Assembly (NCBI RefSeq): GCF_034006445.1
Contig: NZ_JAVESS010000001.1
Location: forward strand, 434,001 to 498,000
DNA from: Desulfovibrio sp.
GTDB lineage: Bacteria > Desulfobacterota > Desulfovibrionia > Desulfovibrionales > Desulfovibrionaceae
DNA: 64,000 bases
Direction: 5' to 3'
The translations under genes and the position numbers were made by a program. Within the stretch, counting starts at the first letter, position 1, and every line of letters starts with the position of its first letter. Under the pieces are notes generated by a model. The model ran no database searches. It was not told the origin of the DNA and saw nothing but the letters and a program-made list of their open reading frames with translations. Shown here in pieces: positions 1-8,800 of the stretch.

Positions 1-797
1 AGAATGACCTGCTGCGCCATTTGCGGGAACATCGCCTTGTGGTGATCGGCGACGGCACGCGCGAAAGGCTCAACCTGTACCGCACCTCCGTGACGTTTTC
101 CCGCGCCTGGAAAGAGGCAGACCTTATCCTTGGCAAAGGCTGGCGTGCCGCCGATACGCTGCTTGGCACCAGCCAGGAATTCACGCGCGACATCGTCTGC
201 TACTGGCGTGACGGCAACGGTTTTCACATCAAACTGCGCAAACACGCCCGGGAGGCCCGCAAATTCAGCGAAGAAGCCATTGCCACCCAGGCGGAAAACA
301 TCATCGCCAGCATGCGCGAGGCCAAAGACCAGGGGCGGCCCGTTATGTTCTACAGCTGCGTCATTGGCAGCATCCCCGGTGAAACCTCCACCGCAATCAG
401 CCTGGTACATGCCTTTGTGGACAATTTGCGCAAAAAAATGGATAATATCCTGATAATCAACCCCGCTGAGCACTTTATCGAAGGCATGGACGGGGATGAC
501 CTCATGTACATGTGGGAACGCGTGCAACGCAGCGGTCTCATTGATGTATGGCGCTTTCAAACATTTGAAGATATTGAGGAAAGCTTTGCACTTCTGGGGC
601 GTAAGGTGCCCCCGCAGTGGTCCGGCAAGGATTCTACCTACTCCACCGGCTGCACCAAGGAAATGCGCATCGCTCTGGATGTGCAAGGCAAAAACCGCGA
701 AATGCAGATCATTGGCCCCGAAGCCAGGCTTTTCTTCCGCAGGGGAGAGTATGGCGTGGGCAAGTACTTTGACGCAAGCATTCCTCATCAGAGCTGA
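1..797 (+). CDS. ARMT1/DUF89-like protein, 3' part
   Basis: The reading frame is open from base 3, so the 5' end lies outside the window and about 264 residues are visible. The segment VVIGDGTRERLNLYRTS followed by EADLILGKGWRAADTL resembles the metal-dependent phosphatase fold of the DUF89/ARMT1 family, where an acidic GDG-type loop precedes a D-L-hydrophobic-x-K-G strand. That family hydrolyses damaged phosphometabolites; the substrate here is unknown. It ends 26 bases before gatB on the same strand and may be co-transcribed with it. The family call comes from motif resemblance only. Confidence 0.5.
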   Translation, partial: NDLLRHLREHRLVVIGDGTRERLNLYRTSVTFSRAWKEADLILGKGWRAADTLLGTSQEFTRDIVCYWRDGNGFHIKLRKHAREARKFSEEAIATQAENIIASMREAKDQGRPVMFYSCVIGSIPGETSTAISLVHAFVDNLRKKMDNILIINPAEHFIEGMDGDDLMYMWERVQRSGLIDVWRFQTFEDIEESFALLGRKVPPQWSGKDSTYSTGCTKEMRIALDVQGKNREMQIIGPEARLFFRRGEYGVGKYFDASIPHQS

Positions 798-823
798 TCA
801 CCTAAGAGGGAGTAAGTTGACTT

Positions 824-2260
824 ATGGCCGCTTATGAAGCCGTTATTGGCCTGGAAGTGCATGTGCAACTGGCCACGGCATCCAAACTGTTCTGTTCCTG
901 CCCGACCACGTTTGGCCAACCGCCGAACTCCAATGTCTGTGAAGTCTGCTCCGGCATGCCTGGCTCTTTGCCTGTACCCAACAAGCAGGCCATACACTTT
1001 GCCGCTCTGGTGGGGTTGGCCACGGACTGCACCATAAATTCGCGGTCCGTCTTTGCCCGTAAAAACTATTTTTATCCCGACCTGCCCGCTGGGTACCAGA
1101 TTTCCCAATTTGAACTGCCTATCTGCGAGCACGGCCATCTGGATATCACCGTTGACGGCGTGACCAAGCGTGTGGGCATCACCCGCATCCATATGGAAAA
1201 CGATGCGGGCAAGAACATTCACGCGCAAGGTGAAAACGTCAGCTATGTAGATCTCAACAGGGCCGGCACGCCTTTGGTAGAAATCGTTTCCGAGCCGGAC
1301 ATGCGCTCCGCCGCCGAAGCTGTGGCCTACCTCAAGGCGCTGTACAGCATCGTCACCTATCTTGGCGTATGCGACGGCAATATGGAGGAAGGCAGCTTTC
1401 GGTGCGATGCCAACGTTTCCTTGCGCCCTGTGGGAGCAGAAGCCTTTGGCACGCGTACGGAACTGAAAAACCTTAATTCCTTCCGCAATGTGCAGCGCGC
1501 CATAGAGTATGAAATTGGCCGTCAGCAGGACGTTCTGGATGACGGAGACAAGGTCGTGCAGGAAACCCGTCTCTATGACGCGGTCAAGAACAGCACGGCG
1601 TCCATGCGCAGCAAGGAAGAAGCCCACGACTACAGGTATTTTCCGGATCCGGACATTCTGCCTGTGGAAATTTCAGCCGACGAAATGGCCCGCTGGAAGC
1701 AGGAACTGCCCGAATTGCCCAAGGCGAGGGCCGCTCGCTTTATGCAGATGACGGACCTGCCCGAGGCCGAGATTGAAGTGCTGGTGCAGAGCCGTGGCCT
1801 GGCGGATTTTTTTGAAGCCGCCGCCAAGCTTTATGATGCGCGCAAGGCCGCCAATTTTGTGCTTGGCCCCTTGCTGCGGGAATGCCACGCCCGTGGCCTC
1901 AGCGTCGCAGACCCGGCCCAATGGGCCATGAAGCCCGAAGCCCTTGCCGAACTGGCGCGTATTGTGGATCAAGGGCTTATCAGCGCCAAAATCGCCAGCG
2001 ATATTTTTGGCGATATCTTTGAAAGCGGAACCATGCCCGAAGCCTATGTGAAGGAAAAGGGGCTGGTGCAAATTTCCGACACATCCGCCATTGAACAAGC
2101 CGTGGATGCCGTCATTGCCGCCAATCCCTCTGAAGTGGAAGCGTTCAAGGGCGGCAAGACCAAACTCATAAGTTTCTTTGTGGGCCAGATCATGCGCGCC
2201 ACCAAGGGCAAGGCCAATCCCGCCCTTGTGAACGAACTGCTGGCGAAAAAACTGCAGTAG
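824..2260 (+). CDS. gatB: Asp-tRNA(Asn)/Glu-tRNA(Gln) amidotransferase subunit B
   Basis: 478 residues, the usual GatB length. The protein opens with the conserved [15 protein letters not shown] and carries the kinase-like GatB_N domain (about 1-290), a helical linker, and the C-terminal GatB/Yqey tRNA-binding domain (about 330-478). GatB positions misacylated Glu-tRNA(Gln) or Asp-tRNA(Asn) and, with GatA and GatC, converts it to the amidated form in the cytoplasm. A GGGAG ribosome-binding site lies about 10 bases before the ATG. gatA and gatC are not in this window, so the subunits are encoded apart. Confidence 0.97.
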   Translation: MAAYEAVIGLEVHVQLATASKLFCSCPTTFGQPPNSNVCEVCSGMPGSLPVPNKQAIHFAALVGLATDCTINSRSVFARKNYFYPDLPAGYQISQFELPICEHGHLDITVDGVTKRVGITRIHMENDAGKNIHAQGENVSYVDLNRAGTPLVEIVSEPDMRSAAEAVAYLKALYSIVTYLGVCDGNMEEGSFRCDANVSLRPVGAEAFGTRTELKNLNSFRNVQRAIEYEIGRQQDVLDDGDKVVQETRLYDAVKNSTASMRSKEEAHDYRYFPDPDILPVEISADEMARWKQELPELPKARAARFMQMTDLPEAEIEVLVQSRGLADFFEAAAKLYDARKAANFVLGPLLRECHARGLSVADPAQWAMKPEALAELARIVDQGLISAKIASDIFGDIFESGTMPEAYVKEKGLVQISDTSAIEQAVDAVIAANPSEVEAFKGGKTKLISFFVGQIMRATKGKANPALVNELLAKKLQ

Positions 2261-2311
2261 AGCATGTCACGGTGAAATGTTTGTGGGAGAAATGCTTTGT
2301 GGGGGAAATGC

Positions 2312-2382
2312 TTTGTGGGGGAGGGACCCTTTTGCAAAAGGGTCTCCTCCACCACGCCCCCACCCCCTAAAACTCTTATTGT
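2312..2382. repeat. Dispersed GC-rich repeat, copy 1
   Basis: A roughly 70-base segment made of a G-rich run, a hairpin core ACCCTTTTGCAAAAGGGT (2327-2344), a C-rich run and a tail AAAACTCTTATTGT. The same unit occurs in the opposite orientation at 31402-31473 with only a few differences. Just upstream (2281-2320) a short motif of the form GTGGGGGAAATGCTTT is repeated in tandem. It lies 50 bases past the gatB stop. The hairpin core could end transcription, but there is no clean T tract. Confidence 0.75.
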
Positions 2383-2499
2383 GTGTTAGTTAATACACGG
2401 TTTTCAGGTTTGGAGCGGAGCAGATATGCCTGAAGCCTCTCCCCCTTTTCAACGACACAATGCTCAGGCTATCTGTGTTCGTGCTTTGTCACGACAAAA

Positions 2500-2531
2500 C
2501 AAGGCCCCTTGCGTGCAAGGGGCCTTGTTTT
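2500..2531. terminator. Bidirectional terminator between gatB and pgl
   Basis: A perfect 12-bp stem CAAGGCCCCTTG / CAAGGGGCCTTG with loop CGTG, flanked by AAAA on the left and TTTT on the right. It serves pgl on the minus strand and can stop read-through from gatB. Confidence 0.9.
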
Positions 2532-2589
2532 ATGCTTTCAAAGATGTTCTGGAGCGATGTTACGTAAACGTGCTCAGGCACGCTGGCTG

Positions 2590-3339
2590 CTATTTCACGC
2601 CAGTGGCTGCCGCCTCATCAACAACCCACACAAGATCGCCAAAGCCGGGCCGCACCATTTGTGCGGGCAAGGTGGGCGGGGCCAGCAGGTCAAGAGCGCG
2701 TGAAAGGACAGCGTGCTTTTCCGCCCCGGTCACAAGAAACATGCAGCACCGGGCATTGTTGATAACCGGGAGCGTCAATGTGAGCCGATCTGCCTTGCGT
2801 TCGGGCACATACTGGTCAATGACGAGACGTTTCTTTTCGGCCAGGGCCGGAGAATTGGGAAAAATGGAGCCAGTATGTCCGTCTTCGCCCATGCCCAGCA
2901 GCATAAAGTCAAAGCGGGGCATCTCCTGCGGGCCAAGATCGAATTCTGCGCGAAGCTGATTTTCATACTTGGCGGCAGCCTCGACAGGGTCTTCCTCACC
3001 GCGCATGCGATAAAAGTGCGTGGCGGGAACATAGCTCAACAATTCCTTACGGGCCAGGCCGTAATTGCTGTCGGCATGTTCAGGCCCGACACAGCGTTCA
3101 TCCACCCAGAAAATACTCATTTTATCCCACGGCAGCCGGTCAGCCCAGTCATCTCCTGCCAGCAGGCGGAAAAGTGGAATCGGCGTCTGACCGCCAGAAA
3201 GGGCTATGCGAAAAACGCCCCTGTCGGCAACGGCCTCTTCGCACGCGGCAGCAAGGATATGCGCGGCGCGTTCAGCCATAGCGGCCGGATCTTTATGAAT
3301 ATGCACCGTGAGATGGATGGATCGGCTGAGGCCCGACAT
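2590..3339 (-). CDS. pgl: 6-phosphogluconolactonase
   Basis: 249 residues, normal for the DevB/SOL family. Diagnostic segments are FRIALSGGQTPIPLFRLL (about 43-60), FWVDERCVG near residue 77, and FMLLGMGEDGHTGSIFPN near residue 145. It hydrolyses 6-phosphoglucono-1,5-lactone to 6-phosphogluconate in the oxidative pentose phosphate pathway. An AAGGAG site precedes the ATG. No zwf or gnd is seen in the window, so it stands apart from its pathway partners. The last 15 residues run up to the terminator at 2500. Confidence 0.95.
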   Translation of the reverse strand: MSGLSRSIHLTVHIHKDPAAMAERAAHILAAACEEAVADRGVFRIALSGGQTPIPLFRLLAGDDWADRLPWDKMSIFWVDERCVGPEHADSNYGLARKELLSYVPATHFYRMRGEEDPVEAAAKYENQLRAEFDLGPQEMPRFDFMLLGMGEDGHTGSIFPNSPALAEKKRLVIDQYVPERKADRLTLTLPVINNARCCMFLVTGAEKHAVLSRALDLLAPPTLPAQMVRPGFGDLVWVVDEAAATGVK

Positions 3340-3610
3340 GTGGCGGCTCCTTCAAAGTTGACGATGGGAACGGGCCGGCGTGTGCCCAGGCCGTTCTGCG
3401 AGAATTTGCCTGCATAACAGTAGCCGCAGTAGCGCTGGGAACCCGGCTTTTCGGGCAGGCGAAGCGGTACGGCAGAAAATCTATATTTCTGACGCGCGCA
3501 CGTGACCGCGTCAGTCTCATATTGCCCAAGAGGGGCCGAAACAACAGTCCCTATTATGGCACAGAAGCACAGGAGAGAAAAGTCCTATTTGTGTCAACAG
3601 TGTGCCGCGA

Positions 3611-4669
3611 TTATTGAAATTCTTCAATCGGCGCCGGTGCTTCGGAAATGTGCAGCACTTCGCCGTTATCAAGGCCCAGGGTTTTCCAGGTACCCTTGCA
3701 CTGCAAGGGTTGGCCGTTCAAAACGCGACGCCCGAGTTCACTGTTGCCGTCCAGTTCAATTGTCCAGTTGCGCTCAAAGTCTTCGCCCGGGTGCGTGGGC
3801 TGAACAGCATTCAGATAGCGGGTCAGTAAAGGCTCACCTGTGGCAGAGCTTAAATTAGTAAAAAGATTCATGTTGTTAACGCTGACAGTGCCTATGTTGC
3901 GCGCAAGAACATGCACAACCACGAGCAGGGTATTGCCGTCAGAAATAAGTCCGGCGCTGGCCGAACAGGGCTGGAGCGGGAAAAGTTCTTTCATGCGCTT
4001 TTCGGTGGCAGTGTTTCTGTCCAGTATCATCTGACGCTGGGCCGTCATGCGCTCCACCTGCGCCTCACGGAACTGGCGCACCAGTTCAGGGCTGTTCACC
4101 AGTTGGCGCACGCGCCACCCTGTAGGCGTTTGATCCATGCGCAGAATAAGCAGGAAATTTTTATCAAGAAGCGGATGCCGTGCCTTGGCTGTCAGCAGCG
4201 CCGTGCCGTCATTGGGAGGCTGCAGGCTGAGGGAGGAGGCCAGTTGTGCGAGAAAATCCGGAGGCAAGGCATAAAGGGCTGTTTTCAGGCGTATCTTGAC
4301 ATCGGGTTCATCCTTGACAGGTTCCTGCTTGGTGCGACTTTGTTTGAGCAGGGCCGTTTGGATCATGTCGGCAATCTGCCGTTCCTGATCTGCCCCTGCT
4401 TTAAGAAAAGGGTAATTTTGCGCCAGATCCTTGGCCAGCCCGCGAGAAAGCGAATTGAAGTCCACCATCTCAGCAATGGTTTCGGCGTCGCCTGTTTTCA
4501 GAGCGTCACGCAAAATTTCATAAGCATACTGGCTGGACTGGCGATACTGATAATAACGCCATCCGCTGAAGCTTACCACAATGACAATGAGCACCAGCAC
4601 GGTGGCGGCCAGCGCCAGCGTATGCTGTCGGGCAAAGGCTACTATTTGGGGAATAAATGGAAGATTCAT
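3611..4669 (-). CDS. Single-pass membrane protein of unknown function
   Basis: 352 residues. One transmembrane helix at about 18-37 (LALAATVLVLIVIVVSFSGW) is followed by a large, probably extracytoplasmic domain. The stretch YEILRDALKTGDAETIAEMVDF (about 49-70) resembles DUF2939-type proteins, in which a chain of residues after the anchor describes a GDA...VDF pattern; the rest has no motif I recognise. The ATG is 3 bases past the stop of the upstream methyltransferase, so the two form an operon. The C-terminal half is rich in beta-strand-like alternation. No function can be given. Confidence 0.8.
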   Translation of the reverse strand: MNLPFIPQIVAFARQHTLALAATVLVLIVIVVSFSGWRYYQYRQSSQYAYEILRDALKTGDAETIAEMVDFNSLSRGLAKDLAQNYPFLKAGADQERQIADMIQTALLKQSRTKQEPVKDEPDVKIRLKTALYALPPDFLAQLASSLSLQPPNDGTALLTAKARHPLLDKNFLLILRMDQTPTGWRVRQLVNSPELVRQFREAQVERMTAQRQMILDRNTATEKRMKELFPLQPCSASAGLISDGNTLLVVVHVLARNIGTVSVNNMNLFTNLSSATGEPLLTRYLNAVQPTHPGEDFERNWTIELDGNSELGRRVLNGQPLQCKGTWKTLGLDNGEVLHISEAPAPIEEFQ

Positions 4670-4672
4670 GGT

Positions 4673-5431
4673 CTACCCACGCAAAGACGCCTGACGCGAA
4701 TTCAATGAGTTTTTTGAACCGCACTCCAGTGCCGGTTCCGGGCTGCGCAAACGGTGACGCTTAACCTTGAGCGGCATGGGGGTAACGGTACGCGCGGGTT
4801 CCAAATCAACACGTATGATGCCCCAGGCTCCGAAGGGCATACGCAGCCTGCGTGTGAAGCAACTCAAGGGGCAGGTGCCGCCCCAGGATTTGCGAGGCCC
4901 GTTCAGCGTACTCATGCCGCAGAGTTTCCCCATGTTGGCGTTTCTGATGATGCGCCAAACCTGCCACCAGCTATGGGGCGGGCCGGGCCAGGGCGATTTG
5001 CTGCCCTGAAGGCGGTGCAGAGCGTACGCCAGAGACATGCTGTTCCAAAAGGTAACTGCGATGCCTCTGGAGGAAACGCGCAAAGCCTCATGCACTGCGG
5101 CATCGATTTTTTTCGTGTCGCCTGCGGCAAGATGCAGCACCGCGCAATCAAAAAAATTATCTTCAAATGGCAAATAATCGTCGGCCGCGGCCAGTATTTC
5201 TGCACGTGCGCCCAGAACTGCCGCAGCTTGCGTCCGCTGTTCGGGGCGTAATTCAGTGACGGTCAGATCAAAGCCGCATTCCCACAGCAAGGGCGAAAAT
5301 GCCCCTTGGCCGCAGTTGATTTCCAGCAGTGTTTTTTTTCTGCGTGGCCAACCTGCCAAACATTGCTGCAACAAATTTTGCTGCTTGCTCAAGGCAGAAG
5401 TGCCCTTGATGTTCCCATTCCACCACTTCAT
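4673..5431 (-). CDS. Class I SAM-dependent methyltransferase
   Basis: 252 residues from the ATG at 5431, which has AAGG/AGG upstream; an in-frame ATG 13 codons earlier (5470) is possible. Motif I reads LLEINCGQGAF (about residue 35), followed by the acidic end of strand 2 (TELRPEQ) and AADDYLPFEDNFFDCAVLH, the usual motif II/III region of Methyltransf_11 proteins. The typical motif I aspartate is Asn here. The Cys-rich, basic C-terminal third is unusual. The substrate cannot be read from the sequence. It is followed after 3 bases by a membrane protein gene. Confidence 0.8.
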   Translation of the reverse strand: MKWWNGNIKGTSALSKQQNLLQQCLAGWPRRKKTLLEINCGQGAFSPLLWECGFDLTVTELRPEQRTQAAAVLGARAEILAAADDYLPFEDNFFDCAVLHLAAGDTKKIDAAVHEALRVSSRGIAVTFWNSMSLAYALHRLQGSKSPWPGPPHSWWQVWRIIRNANMGKLCGMSTLNGPRKSWGGTCPLSCFTRRLRMPFGAWGIIRVDLEPARTVTPMPLKVKRHRLRSPEPALECGSKNSLNSRQASLRG

Positions 5432-5492
5432 GCGACCTGCCTTCTCTGTGCTAATACAGCATTTTCGCATTGAGAATATCCATTCTCGCGGT

Positions 5493-5768
5493 AGCCGTTG
5501 CCCGCTCCTGCGGGCTTACGGATAGCGACAGTGGCTCTTCCACTTAGATGCCGTGTAACCAATTACTGTCTTCAGGCGTATTTTCCTGCGTCACAACGCC
5601 TGAAGCAATGCTTGCAAGACGCCCGCTTCGGTGCGTAACCACGCAAATAAATAGCGGTGCTGTCTTCATCCGTAAACCCTGCGGGCAACGGCTGAAGCTG
5701 CGTTTGCACCTCTGAGACGGGCGCCTGTTCACGCAGTCGCCAGAGTAATTTCAAAGTGAAATTGCTCT
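5493..5768. repeat. Non-coding region with nested inverted repeats
   Basis: This 0.47-kb gap between the methyltransferase and ridA holds several dyads. AGCCGTTGCCCGC...TTACGGAT at about 5493-5523 reappears inverted at about 5668-5694. CTTCAGGCGT pairs with ACGCCTGAAG (about 5570-5605). At 5742-5768 AGAGTAATTTCAAAGTGAAATTGCTCT forms an imperfect palindrome akin to the one at 19741. A short minus-strand frame (5572-5754) crosses it but has no clear ribosome site. It is most simply an intergenic repeat element or a decayed gene. Confidence 0.45.
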
Positions 5769-5884
5769 AACTGTTTATTAGGTCACTATTTTGCAAAGCG
5801 GCCAAAATGGCAAGAAAAACCTGTCAGACATCAGGAACCAGAAAAAAGCGTTTCAAGCATACACTACGGAAAAAACGCTGAAGA

Positions 5885-5921
5885 AGAAAGATGGCGGGGC
5901 GCATCCGCGTTCCCCGCCACA
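5885..5921 (-). terminator. Probable terminator after ridA
   Basis: On the minus strand GGCGGGG pairs with CCCCGCC around a 12-base loop and is followed by ATCTTTCTTCTT. It lies 23 bases past the ridA stop. Confidence 0.6.
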
Positions 5922-5943
5922 CAAATTCGTTCAGCAAAAGAGT

Positions 5944-6324
5944 TTAAACGGCGGCAATAGATTCAATTTCTACTTTAGCGCCAAGAGGAAGGGCGCTGAC
6001 CTCGACGCAGGAACGCGCCGGGCAGGGCTCCGTGAAATACTGCTTGTAGACTTCATTAACAGATCCAAACGCGGTAATATCAGTGATAAACACAGTGACT
6101 TTTACCAGGTTGGCCGCAGTCATGCCCTGCGACTCAAGGATGGCCAGTACGTTTTTGCAGCACTGGACGGCCTGCGTCGCAGCATCGCCCTCCACCAGCT
6201 TGCCCGTGGCAGGATCAATGGGCACCTGGCCGGAAAGAAACATGAGATTACCGGTTCTGATGGCCTGGCTGTAGGGGCCAACGGCGGCAGGGGCCTTGGG
6301 AGTGCTGACGACTTGCTTGTTCAT
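5944..6324 (-). CDS. ridA: RidA family enamine/imine deaminase
   Basis: 126 residues from the ATG at 6324, chosen because AAGGAG sits 6 bases upstream and the length then fits RidA; a longer in-frame start would read into the permease gene. The protein shows PAAVGPYSQAI near residue 12, GNLMFLSGQVPIDPATG, and the catalytic-site arginine and glutamate in PARSCVEVSALPLGAKVEIE. RidA hydrolyses reactive 2-aminoacrylate and related enamines to 2-oxoacids. The gene starts 13 bases after the aromatic amino-acid permease, so transport and removal of amino-acid-derived imines are linked. Confidence 0.93.
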   Translation of the reverse strand: MNKQVVSTPKAPAAVGPYSQAIRTGNLMFLSGQVPIDPATGKLVEGDAATQAVQCCKNVLAILESQGMTAANLVKVTVFITDITAFGSVNEVYKQYFTEPCPARSCVEVSALPLGAKVEIESIAAV

Positions 6325-6337
6325 GTTATGCTCCTTA

Positions 6338-7567
6338 TCAGCGATACATGGGTAAAAGATTGAAGACAAAAAGAGTATGACAAACAGCTACAAAGCAGCC
6401 GTACAAGAGCAGCATGGGCGCGGTGAGCCTTCCGCCAGGCGCGGCGTAGCCCTTGCTTGCAAATTTTTTACGGCCAGCGCCAAGTAAAAGCGCTGGCACA
6501 ATGACGGCCCAGAACGCCGAAGCCAACCCGGCCCAGCCAATGGCAGGCAAAAAACCGTCCGGCCATATGATGCCGCCAAGAATGGGCGGAGCAAATGTGA
6601 CCAGAAGCGTCTTGGTGCGGCCTGAACGGCTGTCATCAAATTTGCACAGGTCAGCCATATAGTCAAAAAGTCCCAAACCCGCACCAAGAAAGGATGTGGC
6701 CACAGCCAGCAAAGAAAAGCTTTCAAGCATCCGCAGGATGAAAAAGCTGCCAATGTTCTCGCCTGCCGCGCCCATGAGGTCGCCAACATTGCCGCCAGCG
6801 GCTATGACGGCCTTGAAATCTTCGCGCGAAATGTTGCCATCAGCCGCTGTCAGCCATGAAATATAGCAAACCAGGGCCACGATGGTTCCATACCGCAGGC
6901 TTGCGTTAATGGTGTGCGGTTCCTTGCCCATATATTTTACCAGGCTTGGAACGGAGGCGTGAAAACAGAATGACGTCAGGTAGGTGGACACAGCCCCCCA
7001 CAGAAAAATCATTTCTCCGCCTGCGCCCCGACTGTCCGTCAGGACATCCAGCCGCAGGTGCGTCATCATGCCGCTGATGGAAAAGAGATAGGTTATGACC
7101 ATGCCGCCCACAAGCAGAATGGAGAATCTGTCTACCGCCTTGGAACTCCACCAGATGAAGAAAGTAAGCAGCAGGGCGAAGGCGAGGCTTGCAAGCGGAC
7201 GCGACGGCATATTTCCTGTCATGGAATGGATGCTCTGCCCAATAATTGAGCCGCCGCCGCTGACATAGGCATAAATCAGTGTATACAGCACAAAGGCCAC
7301 AGCGCAGCCATTGGCGAGGCTCCACCGTGGCCCGAGCAACTCCCGTACAATGGTGTGAAAACTGTGGCCAGGTTCAAAGTGCAGGCTCACTTCCAGCAGG
7401 GCCTGACTTGAGCGCAGCATGACGAGCCATGAAAGCAGCATGAGTCCAATAGACCAGAAAAACCACATACCTGCCGAAGCCATGGGCAGGGCCAGCATGC
7501 CGGCGCCAATGGCCGTTCCGGCCACAAGTGTTGAGCCGCCAAGCACGGGGGGAAGGCGAAAATTCAT
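6338..7567 (-). CDS. Aromatic amino-acid permease, HAAAP family
   Basis: 409 residues with about 11 hydrophobic helices spread over the length. The N-terminus GGSTLVAGTAIGAGMLALP is the hallmark of the hydroxy/aromatic amino acid permease family (TyrP, Mtr, TnaB), inner-membrane proton symporters for Tyr, Trp or Phe. The family repeatedly shows a SFCFHASVPSLVKYM segment, here at about 200. Which aromatic acid is carried cannot be told. The start ATG overlaps the stop of the upstream BASS transporter (TAATG), indicating translational coupling, and ridA follows. Confidence 0.9.
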   Translation of the reverse strand: MNFRLPPVLGGSTLVAGTAIGAGMLALPMASAGMWFFWSIGLMLLSWLVMLRSSQALLEVSLHFEPGHSFHTIVRELLGPRWSLANGCAVAFVLYTLIYAYVSGGGSIIGQSIHSMTGNMPSRPLASLAFALLLTFFIWWSSKAVDRFSILLVGGMVITYLFSISGMMTHLRLDVLTDSRGAGGEMIFLWGAVSTYLTSFCFHASVPSLVKYMGKEPHTINASLRYGTIVALVCYISWLTAADGNISREDFKAVIAAGGNVGDLMGAAGENIGSFFILRMLESFSLLAVATSFLGAGLGLFDYMADLCKFDDSRSGRTKTLLVTFAPPILGGIIWPDGFLPAIGWAGLASAFWAVIVPALLLGAGRKKFASKGYAAPGGRLTAPMLLLYGCFVAVCHTLFVFNLLPMYR

Positions 7568-8556
7568 TACTGATCCTTAGTATCCTTGGTCGGGGGGATT
7601 TGAGGGGGGCGGGTGTGGAAATAGTTTGCAAGCAGCGCGCCCGAAATGTTTTGCCAGACGCTGTACAAAGCTCCGGCAATGGCCGCCGTGGGAGAAAAGT
7701 GCGCCAGCGCCAGGGCGGTGGCAAGGCCGGAATTCTTGGTGCCCACTGAAATGCACAGGGCCCGGCCCATGCCTGTGTCAAAGCGTCTGAACCGCGCCAA
7801 AAGGCTTCCTGCCGTGAGACCCGCAAGATTGAGGCATATGACGGCCACCAGGATGTCAAAGCCGGCCCGCAGGATATTTTCGGCGTTTATGGCCAGGATT
7901 CCGGCCACCACAAGCGTGATGGTCAGCGCTGAAAACAGGGGAAGAAAGGGCAGAGCATTTTTTGTCAGTCTTCCGCAAAAGCTGTGGGCCACAATGCCCA
8001 GCAGAACAGGAACCACAACGATCTTGCTGATGGATACCATGAGTCCCCATACGTCCACAGGGATCCATACGCCACCCAGGAGCCAGGTGATCAGGGGCAT
8101 GAGGATGAGAGAAAGAAACGTGCCCGCAGATGTGAGGGTTACCGCGTAGGGTACGTCACCCTTGGCGATATAGGTCAGGACGTTGGAAGCCGTGCCCCCG
8201 GGAGCAGCACCCACAAGAATGAGGCCCATGGCCATATCCGGCGGCAGGGAACACAGGTGGCAAAGAATGAAGGCCAGTATGCCCATTATGGCGAACTGTG
8301 CCGCAATGCCCCAAAAAATCCGGCCTGGGCTGGTTACAATATGGCTGAAGTCGTCAAGCCGCAGGGTCATGCCCATGCCGAACATGATGACGCCCAGCAG
8401 GATGGTGATGTGCGGAGCCACCCATAAAAAAATCTCTGGCTTCCAGAGGGCCAGACCGGAGCAGGCAATAACCACAATGCCCATGTAGCGCGTGATGGCG
8501 GCGCTGATTCTAGTAGCAAAACGCAGCAAAACAAATTCCTCCGCCAGTGGCGTCAC
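7567..8556 (-). CDS. Bile acid:sodium symporter (BASS) family transporter
   Basis: 329 residues with about ten hydrophobic segments. The conserved core LILVGAAPGGTASNVLTYIAKGD (about 118-140) and ISVGTKNSGLATALA (about 267-281) identify the SBF/BASS family, which couples sodium to uptake of organic anions such as pantoate, pyruvate or amino-acid-derived acids. The listed start is a GTG; a TTG nine codons later has a better-placed GGAGGAA and may be the true start. It opens an operon with the HAAAP permease and ridA. The C-terminal tail PPQIPPTKDTKDQ is polar and probably cytoplasmic. Confidence 0.88.
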   Translation of the reverse strand: MTPLAEEFVLLRFATRISAAITRYMGIVVIACSGLALWKPEIFLWVAPHITILLGVIMFGMGMTLRLDDFSHIVTSPGRIFWGIAAQFAIMGILAFILCHLCSLPPDMAMGLILVGAAPGGTASNVLTYIAKGDVPYAVTLTSAGTFLSLILMPLITWLLGGVWIPVDVWGLMVSISKIVVVPVLLGIVAHSFCGRLTKNALPFLPLFSALTITLVVAGILAINAENILRAGFDILVAVICLNLAGLTAGSLLARFRRFDTGMGRALCISVGTKNSGLATALALAHFSPTAAIAGALYSVWQNISGALLANYFHTRPPQIPPTKDTKDQ

Positions 8557-8800
8557 AAGTCCTGTGGGGAATACTGGCAGAGTAGCGCTGCCTTGGCAAT
8601 AGCCTCTATAAAAAGGGTACTGACACTAAAGGCTTGGACAAAATGGCACGTCTGCCGCGGCCATAGTGCGGCAGGAAGTTCACTTGTAAAAGCTCTTCCA
8701 AGCAGGTAGGCTGTTTCTTTAAGAACGCGCCCATTTGGCGCGCGTTTTCGTACCGCACTTCTGCGCAAGGCGAAAACGTCACCAAATTTTGAGGAGCATC

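Noticed and set aside
788-1627. Long open frame on the minus strand inside gatB
   Set aside because: It is fully antisense to a clear gatB gene; no domain and no ribosome site.
2713-3417. Open frame on the plus strand across pgl
   Set aside because: Antisense shadow of a well-supported 6-phosphogluconolactonase gene.
5572-5754. 60-codon minus-strand frame in the repeat-rich gap
   Set aside because: No ribosome site or family; crossed by inverted repeats, so probably not a gene.
8724-8748. AACGCGC / GCGCGTT hairpin before ettA as a terminator
   Set aside because: It lies 55 bases before ettA on its strand with no gene ending there; it may be a leader hairpin but support is weak.
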